Source of the DNA: Microtetraspora glauca
Lineage (GTDB): Bacteria > Actinomycetota > Actinomycetes > Streptomycetales > Streptomycetaceae
Reading direction: 5' to 3'
Length of the DNA: 64,000 nt
NCBI GenBank assembly: GCA_000721275.1
Contig: JOFO01000022.1
Coordinates: 37,541-101,540, forward strand
Within the stretch, counting starts at the first letter, position 1, and every line of letters starts with the position of its first letter. Below, one piece after another: positions 26,662 through 34,968 of this stretch. The position numbers and the translations under genes are program-made. The notes under the pieces are model-generated. The model made no database searches. It saw only the letters and a program-made list of their open reading frames with translations, and was not told where the DNA came from.

Positions 26662-26686
26662 TGGCGGCTCAGCGGGTGAGCCGCCA
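26662..26686. terminator. Possible terminator at the convergent end of the quinone oxidoreductase
   Basis: A 10-bp perfect stem (26662-26671 with 26677-26686) with a 5-base loop overlaps the stop codon of the convergent permease remnant. It could be coincidental with the codons there. Confidence 0.4.
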
Positions 26687-27562
26687 CGCGGGAAGGACCG
26701 ACGCGGCGACGGCGACCACCGCGCAGACCCCCGCCGCCGCGCCCGCCTGCACCCATGGCACCGCGAGGGCGACCGGCGCGGACAGCGCGGCGAGCCCCGC
26801 GCCGAGCGCGCCGAGGACCAGCGCCGTGACGGCGATCCCGAGCGCCGCGCCGAGGGCGACCGCGAGCACCGCCTCGCCGGTCACCGCGCGCAGGGCCTGG
26901 GCGCGGGTGGCGCCGGCCAGCCGCAGCGAGGCCAGTTCGCCGCCGCGCACGGACGTCGCCATGAGCAGGGTGCTCGCGAGCGCGATGACCGTGTAGAGGA
27001 GGACCAGGACGAGGATCATCCGGAGTCCGGTGCGGGCCGCCTGGTTGGGGGGCGCCGCGGGTGCCTCCGCCACGGGGGAGGCACCCGGAGCCTGGGCGCG
27101 GGTGACGTACGGCCCGTTGTCGCCGGTGCCGCGCGCGAGGACGGCCGCGATCCGGAGCCGTACCGGACCGCTCCCGTCGGCCCGCCACACCTCCACCTCC
27201 TCGCCGACGGTCCGCTTCTCGAAGTCCTCGTTGACGACGATCGACCGGTCGTCGAGGTCCCGCGGGTCGCCCGCCACGACGGGCAGCCGGGTGCCGGCCG
27301 CGAAGGCCGCGCCGTCGGTGACCGCCCGGGCCTGGTACTTCACGACCGCCTCGGCCCCGTCCCGGACGAAGAGCGAGGTCGCCGCCGCGGCCGCGCGGCC
27401 CCGCGCCTCGGTTTCCTTGGCCAGCGTCACGCTCTCCGACGCGCCGAACAGCGTCCCGGCGAGCGCCACGGTCACCAGGACGGGCGCGGCGACGGCGGCG
27501 GTGCGGCGGACGGCCGCCGCCCCGTTCTGCCGGACGAGCAGTCCGACGGCCCCGCCGCGCGG
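26669..27562 (-). pseudogene. 5'-truncated FtsX-type ABC transporter permease
   Basis: About 298 residues of permease sequence remain: GLLVRQNGAAAVRRTAAVAAPVLVTVALAG (the start of the second half of such permeases), an extracytoplasmic domain, then three C-terminal helices with the family signature ASLRLAGATRAQALRAVTGEA, ending in VLPAWRLTR. Complete actinobacterial members are usually around 800 residues. Homology stops abruptly near 27562; the frame continues upstream but is plainly the antisense shadow of the neighbouring DUF2786 gene, with no membrane character. No ATPase gene accompanies it. I interpret it as the C-terminal remnant left by a deletion. Confidence 0.75.
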
Positions 27563-28733
27563 CACCGGCAGCGGCGACGAGGCACGGGAGTCCACGGTCG
27601 AACGGGCGCTGCGGGAGTCGCTGCACGCCCGCGACGACCGCTCCCTCGACACGGCCGCGTCCCTGCTCGCCGCCGACCCGGGCGCCGACGCCGGGCTGGC
27701 ACGGCGCGGCGAGGAGTTCGTCCGCACCCTGTGGGAGCGCGGCTGGCAGCCCGCCGACCTCGCCCGCACGGTCCGCCGCGAGCTGGCCGAGGAGCACCTG
27801 CGGCTGCTCGGCGGCCTGGTGCGCGCCGAGACGGCCCGGTACGCGACCCTGCCGCGGCGCTGGCGCGAGCAGCTCGACGCGCTGGACGCGGACGCCGCCG
27901 GGCCCGTGCCCGCCGACCGCTTCTCGTACGCGACGGCCGTCCTGGAGCTGTACCGGCTGTTCGTCCGGCTGCCCCGGCTCGACGCGGTGGGACCCGTACC
28001 GGGGGAGGCGCTGCCGCCGGCGGCCGTCGGGGAGCCGCGGATGCTCACCCGGATCCGCGCGCTGCTCGCCAAGGCCGAGGCCACCGGCTACCCGGAGGAG
28101 GCCGAGGCGCTGACCGCGAAGGCGCAGGAGCTGATGGCCCGGCACAGCCTCGACGAGGCGGGGCTCGCGGCGGGCGCCCCGTCGCCGCAGACGCCCGGCG
28201 CGATCCGGATCGGGGTGGAGCCCCCGTACGAGCAGGCGAAGGCGATCCTGCTGGACGCGGTGGCGACCGCGAACCACTGCCGGGCAGTGTGGAACGAGGC
28301 GTACGGCTTCTCGACGGTCGTCGGCTTCGAGGCCGACCTCGACCCGGTCGAACTGCTCTACACCTCGCTCCTCGTGCAGGGCACCGCGGCGATGACCCGC
28401 GCGGAGGCCGAGCAGCGGAAGGGCGGGCGCAAGCGCACCAAGTCTTTCCGGCAGTCCTTCCTCCTCGCGTACGCGAACCGGCTCGGCGCCCGGCTGGAGG
28501 CGACCTCCCGGCGGGTCGCCGCCGAGGCCCCGACGCTGCTGCCGGTCCTCGCCTCCCGCGAGGTCGCGGTCACCGCCCGCACGGACGAGCTCTTCCCCGA
28601 GACGCGGACCACCCGGGTCCGCGCGATGTGGGACGAGGCCGGCTGGAACCACGGCGCCACCGCCGCCGAGTCCGCCACCCTCACCCCGGAGCGGACCCGC
28701 CTGGACCGAGGGCAGCACCGCAGCCGGGACTGA
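27501..28733 (+). CDS. DUF2786 domain protein, start codon probably lost or displaced
   Basis: The protein is recognisable from ESTVERALRESLHARDD (codon at 27588) to the end, about 381 residues. It includes the DUF2786 core EPRMLTRIRALLAKAEATGYPEEAEALTAKAQELMARHSLDEA and a C-terminal region (KAILLDAVATANHCRAVW) typical of Streptomyces members. The natural start should lie at or just before 27588, but that codon is GAG and no start codon occurs between GTG 27501 and that point. The region 27501-27562 is antisense to the permease remnant, so a start at 27501 would add about 29 foreign residues. Translation may begin at GTG 27501 or the gene may be inactive. The function of DUF2786 is unknown. 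Confidence 0.65.
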   Translation: MRRTAAAPFCRTSSPTAPPRGTGSGDEARESTVERALRESLHARDDRSLDTAASLLAADPGADAGLARRGEEFVRTLWERGWQPADLARTVRRELAEEHLRLLGGLVRAETARYATLPRRWREQLDALDADAAGPVPADRFSYATAVLELYRLFVRLPRLDAVGPVPGEALPPAAVGEPRMLTRIRALLAKAEATGYPEEAEALTAKAQELMARHSLDEAGLAAGAPSPQTPGAIRIGVEPPYEQAKAILLDAVATANHCRAVWNEAYGFSTVVGFEADLDPVELLYTSLLVQGTAAMTRAEAEQRKGGRKRTKSFRQSFLLAYANRLGARLEATSRRVAAEAPTLLPVLASREVAVTARTDELFPETRTTRVRAMWDEAGWNHGATAAESATLTPERTRLDRGQHRSRD

Positions 28734-28738
28734 CGCGG

Positions 28739-28815
28739 CGGGGCGACGTCGTGGGGCGACGCCGTGGGGCGGGAGACCACGGGGCCGGAGAGCACAGGGC
28801 CGGAGAGCACAGGGC
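28739..28815. repeat. Short imperfect tandem repeats
   Basis: Two 13-mers of the form GGGGCGACGYCGT are followed by two exact 15-mers GGCCGGAGAGCACAG (28783-28797 and 28798-28812), between the DUF2786 gene and the FUSC promoter. Confidence 0.6.
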
Positions 28816-28868
28816 CGCCCGGGCACCCGACCGCCGGGTGAAATGTCGGATTACGGCGGAGTCGTCGC

Positions 28869-28874
28869 TACGCT
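28869..28874 (+). promoter_or_regulatory. -10 hexamer TACGCT of the FUSC gene
   Basis: TACGCT ends seven bases before ATG 28881, placed for leaderless transcription. Confidence 0.5.
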
Positions 28875-28880
28875 CGGACC

Positions 28881-31022
28881 ATGAGCTGGCTCCGGGCGCT
28901 GAGGGAGACCGCCCGCTCCGGCCTCACCGTCGAGCGGCGGCGGCTCGCCCCGGCCGTCGCCGCCCGGGGCGCCCTCGGGCTCGCGCTCGTCGTCGGCTTC
29001 TCGCTGGCCGTCTTCGGGCCGGGCGTCGCCGCGTCGTCCGCGTTCGGCGCGTTCCAGGCGGCCATCGCCACCTTCCAGCGGTCCTGGCGGCCCCGGCCGA
29101 CCCTCGCGCTCGCCTCCGGCGGCAGCCTCGCCGTCTCCACCTTCCTCGGCTATCTGACCGGCTCCCACCCGGCCCTCTTCCTCGCCCTCCTGCTGCTGTG
29201 GACGTTCCTCTCCGGGCTCGTCTGGGCGGCCGGACCCACGGCCGGGATCATCGCCTCCTCCAACGTGGCGATCATGCTGGTCACCGTCACCCTGCCGACC
29301 TCCGTCGCGACCGCCGCCGGCCACGCCGCCATGATCTTCGCGGGCGGGGTCGTCCAGGCCGCGCTGATCGTGCTGCTCCCGGTCCGTCCCTGGGGCGCCC
29401 AGCGCGACGCCCTCGCCGACGCGCTCGCCGCCGAGGCGGACTACGCCCGCCGGCTGCGCCACGACCCGGTCGCGCCCTTCGACCCGGTCCCGCTCATGAC
29501 CGCCCGCAGCGCCGCCACCGTCACGCCCCGCCAGGCCCGGCGCCGGCCCGCCGAACTGCACGGGCCCCGGCGGCTCGCCGAGCGGATCCGGCCGGTGCTG
29601 GCCTCGCTCGCCGACCCGGCCGTCGGCGCCCCCGCCGAGGGACCTCGGCGCGACCGGGTCCGCGAACTGCTCGCGGCGGCCGGGGAGGTGCTGGACGCCG
29701 CCGCGCGCGCCATCCGGCACGGCGAACCGGTCCGCCTGCCGCCGTCCGCCGTCGCCGCCCTCCGCACCCCGGACACCGGCACGATCCTCGACGACCGCTC
29801 CCACCGCGCCGCCCTCCGCCTGATCGCCCTCCTCGACGACGTCGTCGAGACCGCCGAACCCCGCACGGAGACGAACAGGAAGACGCGCCCGGACACCGGC
29901 ACGCAGCGCCCGGACACCGACACGAAGACGCGCCCGGCGGCGGACGCGGGAACGTGGGCGGCGGCCCCCCGCACCACCCCACCCGCCCTCACCCGGCCCA
30001 CCCTCCTCCGCCTCGCCCCGCTCGTCCTCGCCGCGATGCGGGCCGAGGTGCGGCCGGGGTCGCCGATCCTGCGGCACGCGCTCCGGGTCTCGGCCGTCAC
30101 CGCCGCCGGGTACCTGCTCGGCCAGGTGCTGCCGCTGGGGCACGGGTACTGGGCGCCGATGGCGTCCGTGATGGTGATGCGCCCGGACTTCTCGCAGACG
30201 TACGCGCGCTCCGTGGCCCGCTTCGGCGGCACGCTCGTCGGCGTCGCGCTCGCCACCGCCGTGGTGCGGACCGCGCACCCGGGGACGTACCTCTCCGCCG
30301 GTCTCGCAGTCCTCTGCGCCTTCGGCATGTACCTGCTGATGCGGACCGGGTACGCCGTCAGCCAGGTCTGCGTCGCCGCGTACGTCGTCTTCCTCCTCGG
30401 CATGGAGGGCTCGGGCGTGACCCAGACCGTGCGGGACCGGGTCGCGCTCACCCTCCTCGGCGGCCTCCTCGCGATGCTCGGCTACGCCCTCTACCCCGCC
30501 TGGGAGACGCCCCGGCTGCGCGGCCGGCTCGCCGACTGGCTGGCCGCGTCGGGGCGGTACGCGGCGGCCGTCGCCGCCCGGTACGAGGACCCCGCCGGGC
30601 CCGGCGGCCCCGAGGTGCGCGAGGCGCTGCTGGACGCCCGCGCCGCCCGCGTCGCCTGGCACGAGGCGCTGGGGCGGGCCGTCCACGAACCGGTGCGGCA
30701 CCGGGGCCTGTCGCACGCGGCGGCGGAGGACGCGGGGCACGCGATCGCCGAGTTCGGGCGGGCCGCGATGCTCCTGGAGGCGCACCTCCCGGACCGGGAC
30801 GCCCCGCCGGTGCCGGCGGCGGCGGGCCTCGCGGAGGCGCTGCGCGAGGCGACCGAGCGGGGCGCGAAGGCGGTCCGCGAGCGGACGGTCCCGGCCTGGG
30901 ACGACCTCCGCGAGACCGTCGCCGCCTGGGACACCGAGGTCGCCGACCCGCTGCTGCGGAAGGCCGCCCGGCTGCTCCTGGCCGCGCTGGACGACCTGTC
31001 GGCCGCCCTCGCCGACGCCTGA
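28881..31022 (+). CDS. FUSC-family membrane transporter/aromatic acid exporter-like protein
   Basis: 713 residues with two membrane halves. The first (about residues 25-170) has six hydrophobic segments including GFSLAVFGPGVAASSAFGAFQAA. The second (about 405-550) begins HALRVSAVTAAGYLLGQVLPLGHGYWAPMASVMVMRPDFSQTYARSVARFGGTLVGV, the FUSC signature. The cytoplasmic linker and the C-terminal helical region are hydrophilic; the linker contains an Arg/Thr/Asp repeat (KTRPDTGTQRPDTDTKTRP). FUSC proteins include fusaric-acid and aromatic-acid exporters; the substrate is not predictable. It stands alone, with a leaderless-type promoter. Confidence 0.88.
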   Translation: MSWLRALRETARSGLTVERRRLAPAVAARGALGLALVVGFSLAVFGPGVAASSAFGAFQAAIATFQRSWRPRPTLALASGGSLAVSTFLGYLTGSHPALFLALLLLWTFLSGLVWAAGPTAGIIASSNVAIMLVTVTLPTSVATAAGHAAMIFAGGVVQAALIVLLPVRPWGAQRDALADALAAEADYARRLRHDPVAPFDPVPLMTARSAATVTPRQARRRPAELHGPRRLAERIRPVLASLADPAVGAPAEGPRRDRVRELLAAAGEVLDAAARAIRHGEPVRLPPSAVAALRTPDTGTILDDRSHRAALRLIALLDDVVETAEPRTETNRKTRPDTGTQRPDTDTKTRPAADAGTWAAAPRTTPPALTRPTLLRLAPLVLAAMRAEVRPGSPILRHALRVSAVTAAGYLLGQVLPLGHGYWAPMASVMVMRPDFSQTYARSVARFGGTLVGVALATAVVRTAHPGTYLSAGLAVLCAFGMYLLMRTGYAVSQVCVAAYVVFLLGMEGSGVTQTVRDRVALTLLGGLLAMLGYALYPAWETPRLRGRLADWLAASGRYAAAVAARYEDPAGPGGPEVREALLDARAARVAWHEALGRAVHEPVRHRGLSHAAAEDAGHAIAEFGRAAMLLEAHLPDRDAPPVPAAAGLAEALREATERGAKAVRERTVPAWDDLRETVAAWDTEVADPLLRKAARLLLAALDDLSAALADA

Positions 31023-31116
31023 CCGGCGGGAACCCCCGGCGCCGCCGGGCCGTCCACTCGGATGGGAAGATCGCGGCAGCTCGCACGGTGTGTCGCGTAG
31101 TGGCTACGCCACGCCT

Positions 31117-31164
31117 CGTGCACGTGCATCTGCTCATGCAGGCGCACGTGAACGCAGCTATGAT
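31117..31164 (+). promoter_or_regulatory. Promoter and palindromic operator of the DUF397 gene
   Basis: An imperfect palindrome has arms CGTGCACGTGCAT (31117-31129) and ATGCAGGCGCACG (31136-31148), 11 of 13 positions matching, around a 6-base spacer. It lies just upstream of TATGAT (31159-31164), so a bound protein would overlap the -35 zone. Bases 31117-31133 reappear, inverted and identical over 17 bp, at 32238-32254 before the XRE gene of the same cluster. Confidence 0.7.
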
Positions 31165-31208
31165 CCGGGGAAGTTGACACCTGTACCAAGCAACTCGGGG
31201 AGCTACCA

Positions 31209-31451
31209 GTGCACCACGCGCACCACGCGTACAACGGCATGGCGGCCACGGAGCTGCGGGGCGTCGTCTGGCAGAAGAGCCGGCACAGCAACTCCCAGGG
31301 TTCCTGCGTGGAGTTCGCCAAACTGCCGGGGGGAAACGTTGCCGTGCGCAACTCCCGCCACCCGGACGGGCCCGCGCTCGTCTACACGCCGGCCGAGATC
31401 GAGGCGCTTCTGCTGGGTGTCAAGGACGGGGAGTTCGACCACCTGGTCTGA
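31209..31451 (+). CDS. DUF397 domain protein (whiJ-cluster small acidic-type protein)
   Basis: 80 residues. The DUF397 core is clear: VVWQKSRHSNSQGSCVEFAKLPGGNVAVRNSRHPDGPALVYTPAEIEALLLGVKDGEFDHL. GTG 31209 follows GGGGAG with six bases between. In Streptomyces these small proteins are encoded with an RsbW-like ATPase and an XRE/DUF5753 regulator in the many whiJ-like (abaA-like) loci that influence development; both partners are present here. The protein presumably antagonises or partners the XRE regulator. It has its own terminator. Confidence 0.92.
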   Translation: MHHAHHAYNGMAATELRGVVWQKSRHSNSQGSCVEFAKLPGGNVAVRNSRHPDGPALVYTPAEIEALLLGVKDGEFDHLV

Positions 31452-31495
31452 CGCGGCACCGGCCCGGCGGACCACCGGGCCGCCCGGACCGCGGA

Positions 31496-31540
31496 CACGA
31501 GGAAAGGCCCCGGCGGTCACCGCCGGGGCCTTTCCTCGTG
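31496..31540. terminator. Strong bidirectional terminator
   Basis: A perfect 21-bp inverted repeat (31496-31516 with 31520-31540) with loop TCA lies between the convergent DUF397 and ATPase genes. It is the longest perfect stem noticed in the window. Confidence 0.92.
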
Positions 31541-31582
31541 CTGTCGCTGTCGCTGTCGCTGTCGCTGTCCCTGTCGCTGTCC
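31541..31582. repeat. Hexanucleotide microsatellite (CTGTCS)7
   Basis: Seven head-to-tail hexamers CTGTCG or CTGTCC directly abut the terminator and end 12 bases before the ATPase stop codon. Non-coding. Confidence 0.9.
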
Positions 31583-31594
31583 TGCGGGGCGCGC

Positions 31595-32092
31595 CTACTC
31601 CTCCGGGCCCACCCGGAACAGCGCCCACACCACCTTGCCCTGGAGCCGGCCCGCGAGCGGGTGCCAGCCCCAGCTGTCGCTGAACGACTCCACCAGGAAC
31701 AGCCCCCGGCCCGACTCGGCCGAGAAGTCCTCCTCGCCGCCGCGCGCCTCCGGGCTCTCCCGGCTGGGATCGCGCACCGCGCACACCAGACGGGACGCCC
31801 AGCGCATCAGGTGCAGCCGCACCGGCGGGCCCGGCAGGTCGTCGGGGCCGGCGTCCGGCACGGCGTGCCGCAGCGCGTTGGTGACCAGCTCGGAGACGAC
31901 CAGGGCCACGTCGTCGAAACGGTCGGCCAGGTCCCAGCTGCTGAGCGTCTGGCGCGTGAACGTCCGGGCACCGCGCACCGCTTCGTACCGGGCGGGCAGG
32001 GCGCAGGAGGCGGAGGTGGAGACGGCGCCGGGATCGATCGGCGGGAGACCCTGCCGTAAAGGCTCGAGCACGGTCGATCCATTCGTCCCCAT
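31595..32092 (-). CDS. RsbW-like ATP-binding protein of the whiJ-like cluster
   Basis: 165-residue GHKL/HATPase_c_2 protein. The N-box is DDVALVVSELVTNALRHA, the middle VCAVRDPSRESPE, and the G-box-like region GRGLFLVESFSDSWGWHPL. ATG 32092 is preceded on its strand by GGGAG seven bases away. It is the anti-sigma/serine-kinase-like member of the trio and stands in opposite orientation between the DUF397 and XRE genes. The target sigma or regulator is not known. Confidence 0.88.
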   Translation of the reverse strand: MGTNGSTVLEPLRQGLPPIDPGAVSTSASCALPARYEAVRGARTFTRQTLSSWDLADRFDDVALVVSELVTNALRHAVPDAGPDDLPGPPVRLHLMRWASRLVCAVRDPSRESPEARGGEEDFSAESGRGLFLVESFSDSWGWHPLAGRLQGKVVWALFRVGPEE

Positions 32093-32460
32093 GCGAGGCA
32101 CTCCCGGGTATCGCGGTGGTGGTGCGACAACGGTGCGAACAGCGCGAAACATTGCGACAACACGCCAACACGACAACGCGAACGAGTACGCGGCTGCGCG
32201 GGCTCCATGGTTCCGAATGCGACCACGGGATGCAAGGGCAGATGCACGTGCACGCGCCCCCCGGGTGCCGGACCTGTCCGACCCTGTGGCGAATCTGTGG
32301 AAATCTTCTTGACGCCGCCGCCCCCGGCCCTCCGCCGCCCCCGTCCGGATCTCACCCCTCCGCCTCCCCTTCCGTAACCAGATGTGTACGCGCTGAAGCG
32401 TTTGGTGGCAGAATCCGGGGCTCGACGGGGGCTCGTCACCGTGAAGGGAAGGCTGGAGCC
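32093..32460. promoter_or_regulatory. 368-bp divergent control region of the ATPase and XRE genes
   Basis: No gene is seen here. Near the ATPase side are two exact 9-bp direct repeats TGCGACAAC (32123-32131 and 32153-32161), 30 bp apart, about three helical turns. At 32238-32254 is GCAGATGCACGTGCACG, the exact reverse complement of 31117-31133. Near the XRE side CAGAAT (32409-32414) is a possible -10. The remainder is C-rich with no further structure recognised. Confidence 0.6.
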
Positions 32461-33333
32461 GTGACCGCAGGCGAAATGAACGGAGCGGGCGGGAGCGTCG
32501 TCCGGCGCATCCTTCTGGGCTCCCAGCTGAGGCGCCTGCGCGAATCGAGGGGCATCACCCGCGAGGCCGCCGGCTACTCGATCCGCGCCTCCGAATCCAA
32601 GATCAGCCGTATGGAGTTGGGAAGGGTGAGCTTCAAGGCCCGGGACATAGAGGATCTGCTCACTCTCTACGGAGTCACCGAGGAGACCGAGCGCGGCGCG
32701 CTCCTGGGTCTCGCCCGCGAGGCCAACCTCGCCGGCTGGTGGCACAGCTTCGGCGACGTCCTGCCGGGCTGGTTCCAGACGTACATCGGCCTGGAGGCCG
32801 CCGCCTCCCTCATCCGCGTCTACGAAGTGCAGTTCGTGCACGGCCTGCTGCAGACCGAGCAGTACGCCCACGCGGTCGTCTCCCGGGGCATGCCCGGCGC
32901 CACGCAAGCCGAGATCGACCGCCGCGTCGCCCTCCGCGTCGAGCGCCAGAAGGTCCTCGTCTCCGAGCACGCCCCGCACGTCCACGTCGTCCTCGACGAG
33001 GCCGCGCTGCGCCGCCCGTACGGCGACCGGGCCGTTATGCGCGGGCAGTTGAAGCACCTCATCGAGGTCTCCGAGCACCCCGGGGTCACCCTCCAGGTGA
33101 TGCCCTTCAGCTTCGGCGGGCACGCGGGCGAGAGCGGCGCCTTCACCATGCTCAGCTTCCCGGAGTCCGACCTCTCCGACATCGTCTACCTGGAACAGCT
33201 CACCGGCGCCCTCTACCTCGACAAGCGCGAGGAGGTCGGCCAGTACGCCGCCGTGATGGAGAAGCTGGCGAAGGACAGTCCGGATCCGGCCGAAAGCCGT
33301 GATCTTCTCCGCGGACTCCTCCAACTCTCCTGA
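32461..33333 (+). CDS. WhiJ-like XRE-family regulator with DUF5753
   Basis: 290 residues. An N-terminal helix-turn-helix (about residues 12-70) reads LGSQLRRLRESRGITREAAGYSIRASESKISRMELGRVSFK. The C-terminal two thirds is DUF5753 (GWWHSFGDVLPGWFQTYIGLEAAASLIRVYEVQFVHGLLQTEQYA ... PHVHVVLDEAALRRPYG ... MPFSFGGH). This is the DNA-binding member of whiJ-like loci, probably a repressor whose activity is set by the DUF397 partner or a ligand. GTG 32461 is chosen for the GGAG just upstream and the position of the HTH. The palindrome at 31117 and its copy at 32238 are candidate binding sites. Confidence 0.92.
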   Translation: MTAGEMNGAGGSVVRRILLGSQLRRLRESRGITREAAGYSIRASESKISRMELGRVSFKARDIEDLLTLYGVTEETERGALLGLAREANLAGWWHSFGDVLPGWFQTYIGLEAAASLIRVYEVQFVHGLLQTEQYAHAVVSRGMPGATQAEIDRRVALRVERQKVLVSEHAPHVHVVLDEAALRRPYGDRAVMRGQLKHLIEVSEHPGVTLQVMPFSFGGHAGESGAFTMLSFPESDLSDIVYLEQLTGALYLDKREEVGQYAAVMEKLAKDSPDPAESRDLLRGLLQLS

Positions 33334-33428
33334 CACATCAGTACGATGACGGCGCATCAGTAGCCCCGGCGACCGGGCGCCCGCGCGCTCCCGGCCGACC
33401 GGCAGCCGGCAGAGGGGTCCTCACGTCC

Positions 33429-34886
33429 ATGTCGCACTTCACCGACCTGGCCCACCAGTTCATCGACGGCGAATGGAAGCCGGGCAGCGGCTCCTGGGAC
33501 ATCATCGACTTCAACCCGTACACCGGCGAGAAGCTCGCCTCGATCACGGTCGCCACCGCCGACGAGGTCGACCGCGCCTACCGGGCCGCCGAGCGCGCCC
33601 AGACCGCCTGGGCCGAGACCAACCCGTACGCCCGCCGGCAGGTCTTCGAGCGCGCCCTGCGGATCGTCGAGGACCGCGAGGACGAGATAGCCGAGACGAT
33701 CGTCGCCGAGCTCGGCGGCACCCGCCTCAAGGCCGCCTTCGAGCTCCACCTCGCCAAGGAGTTCCTGCGCGAGGCGGTCCAGCTGGCGCTGCGCCCCGAG
33801 GGCCGCATCCTGCCGTCCCCGGTCGACGGCAAGGAGAACCGCGTCTACCGCCTGCCGGTCGGCGTCGTCGGCGTCATCTCCCCGTTCAACTTCCCCTTCC
33901 TCCTCTCGCTGAAGTCGGTCGCCCCCGCCCTCGCGCTCGGCAACGCGGTCGTCCTCAAGCCGCACCAGAACACGCCGGTCTGCGGCGGCACCCTGGTCGC
34001 GAAGATCATGGAGGACGCGGGCCTCCCCGCCGGGCTGCTCAACGTCGTCGTCACCGACATCGCCGAGATCGGCGACGCGCTGCTCACCCACCCGGTCCCG
34101 AAGGTCATCTCCTTCACCGGCTCCGACAAGGTCGGCCGCCACGTGGCCACCGTCTGCGCCCAGAACTTCAAGCACGCCGTCCTCGAACTCGGCGGCAACA
34201 GCGCCCTGATCGTCCTCGACGACGCCGACGTCGACTACGCGGTCGACGCGGCCGTCTTCAGCCGCTTCGTCCACCAGGGCCAGGTCTGCATGGCCGCCAA
34301 CCGCATCCTGGTCGACCGCCGCCTGGAGGCGGAGTTCACCGAGAAGTTCGTGGCGAAGGTGAAGACCCTGCGGGTCGGCGACCCGGCCGACCCCGGCACC
34401 CACATCGGCCCGCTCATCAACTCCCAGCAGGCCGAGTCCGTCGCCGGCGTCGTCGAGCAGACCGTGGCCGCGGGCGCCACCGCGCTGCTGCACGGCACCG
34501 TCGAGGGCAACCTCGTCTCCCCGTCCGTGCTGACCGGCATCCCCGCCGACGCCCCCGTCCTCGGCCAGGAGATCTTCGGCCCGGTGGCGCTGATCGTCGC
34601 CTTCGACGGCGAGGACGAGGCCGTACGCATCGCCAACGACACCCCGTACGGGCTCAGCGGCGCCGTCCACACCGCCGACGTCGAGCGCGGCGTCCGGGTG
34701 GCCAAGCGGATCCACACCGGCATGATCCACATCAACGACGGCACCGTGCACGACGAGCCGATCGTCCCCTTCGGCGGCGAGAAGCACTCGGGCATCGGGC
34801 GGCTCAACGGCGACGCGATGGTGGACGCCTTCACCACCCAGAAGTGGATCTCCATCCAGCACGGCCGGAGCCGCTTCCCCTTCTAG
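33429..34886 (+). CDS. NAD(P)-dependent aldehyde dehydrogenase family protein
   Basis: 485 residues of the ALDH superfamily, closest by appearance to the benzaldehyde/vanillin dehydrogenase type. The catalytic cysteine lies in HQGQVCMAANRIL (Cys287) and the general base in VLELGGNSA (Glu253). The cofactor-binding region contains SPFNFPFLLSLKSVAPALALGNAVVLKPHQNTP and FTGSDKVGR; the C-terminal motif is PFGGEKHSGIGRLNG. All essential residues are present. Specificity for an aromatic aldehyde is inference. ATG 33429 lies 95 bp after the XRE gene; no shared operon is proven. Confidence 0.92.
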   Translation: MSHFTDLAHQFIDGEWKPGSGSWDIIDFNPYTGEKLASITVATADEVDRAYRAAERAQTAWAETNPYARRQVFERALRIVEDREDEIAETIVAELGGTRLKAAFELHLAKEFLREAVQLALRPEGRILPSPVDGKENRVYRLPVGVVGVISPFNFPFLLSLKSVAPALALGNAVVLKPHQNTPVCGGTLVAKIMEDAGLPAGLLNVVVTDIAEIGDALLTHPVPKVISFTGSDKVGRHVATVCAQNFKHAVLELGGNSALIVLDDADVDYAVDAAVFSRFVHQGQVCMAANRILVDRRLEAEFTEKFVAKVKTLRVGDPADPGTHIGPLINSQQAESVAGVVEQTVAAGATALLHGTVEGNLVSPSVLTGIPADAPVLGQEIFGPVALIVAFDGEDEAVRIANDTPYGLSGAVHTADVERGVRVAKRIHTGMIHINDGTVHDEPIVPFGGEKHSGIGRLNGDAMVDAFTTQKWISIQHGRSRFPF

Positions 34887-34918
34887 GACGGGATCTGTCC
34901 TGTTCGCTCCGTAGCGTA

Positions 34919-34949
34919 GGTCCTGCCCGGGAAGACCCCGGGCAGGACC
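34919..34949. terminator. Hairpin between aldehyde dehydrogenase and DinB genes
   Basis: A perfect 13-bp stem (34919-34931 with 34937-34949) with a 5-base loop lies 33 bp after the dehydrogenase stop. TAGCGT at 34912-34917 could be a -10 for the next gene, in which case the hairpin would begin its leader. Confidence 0.65.
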
Positions 34950-34968
34950 GGTACGGAAGGCGGACATC

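Noticed and set aside
31541..31582. CRISPR-like repeat
   Set aside because: Continuous hexamers without spacers; a simple microsatellite.
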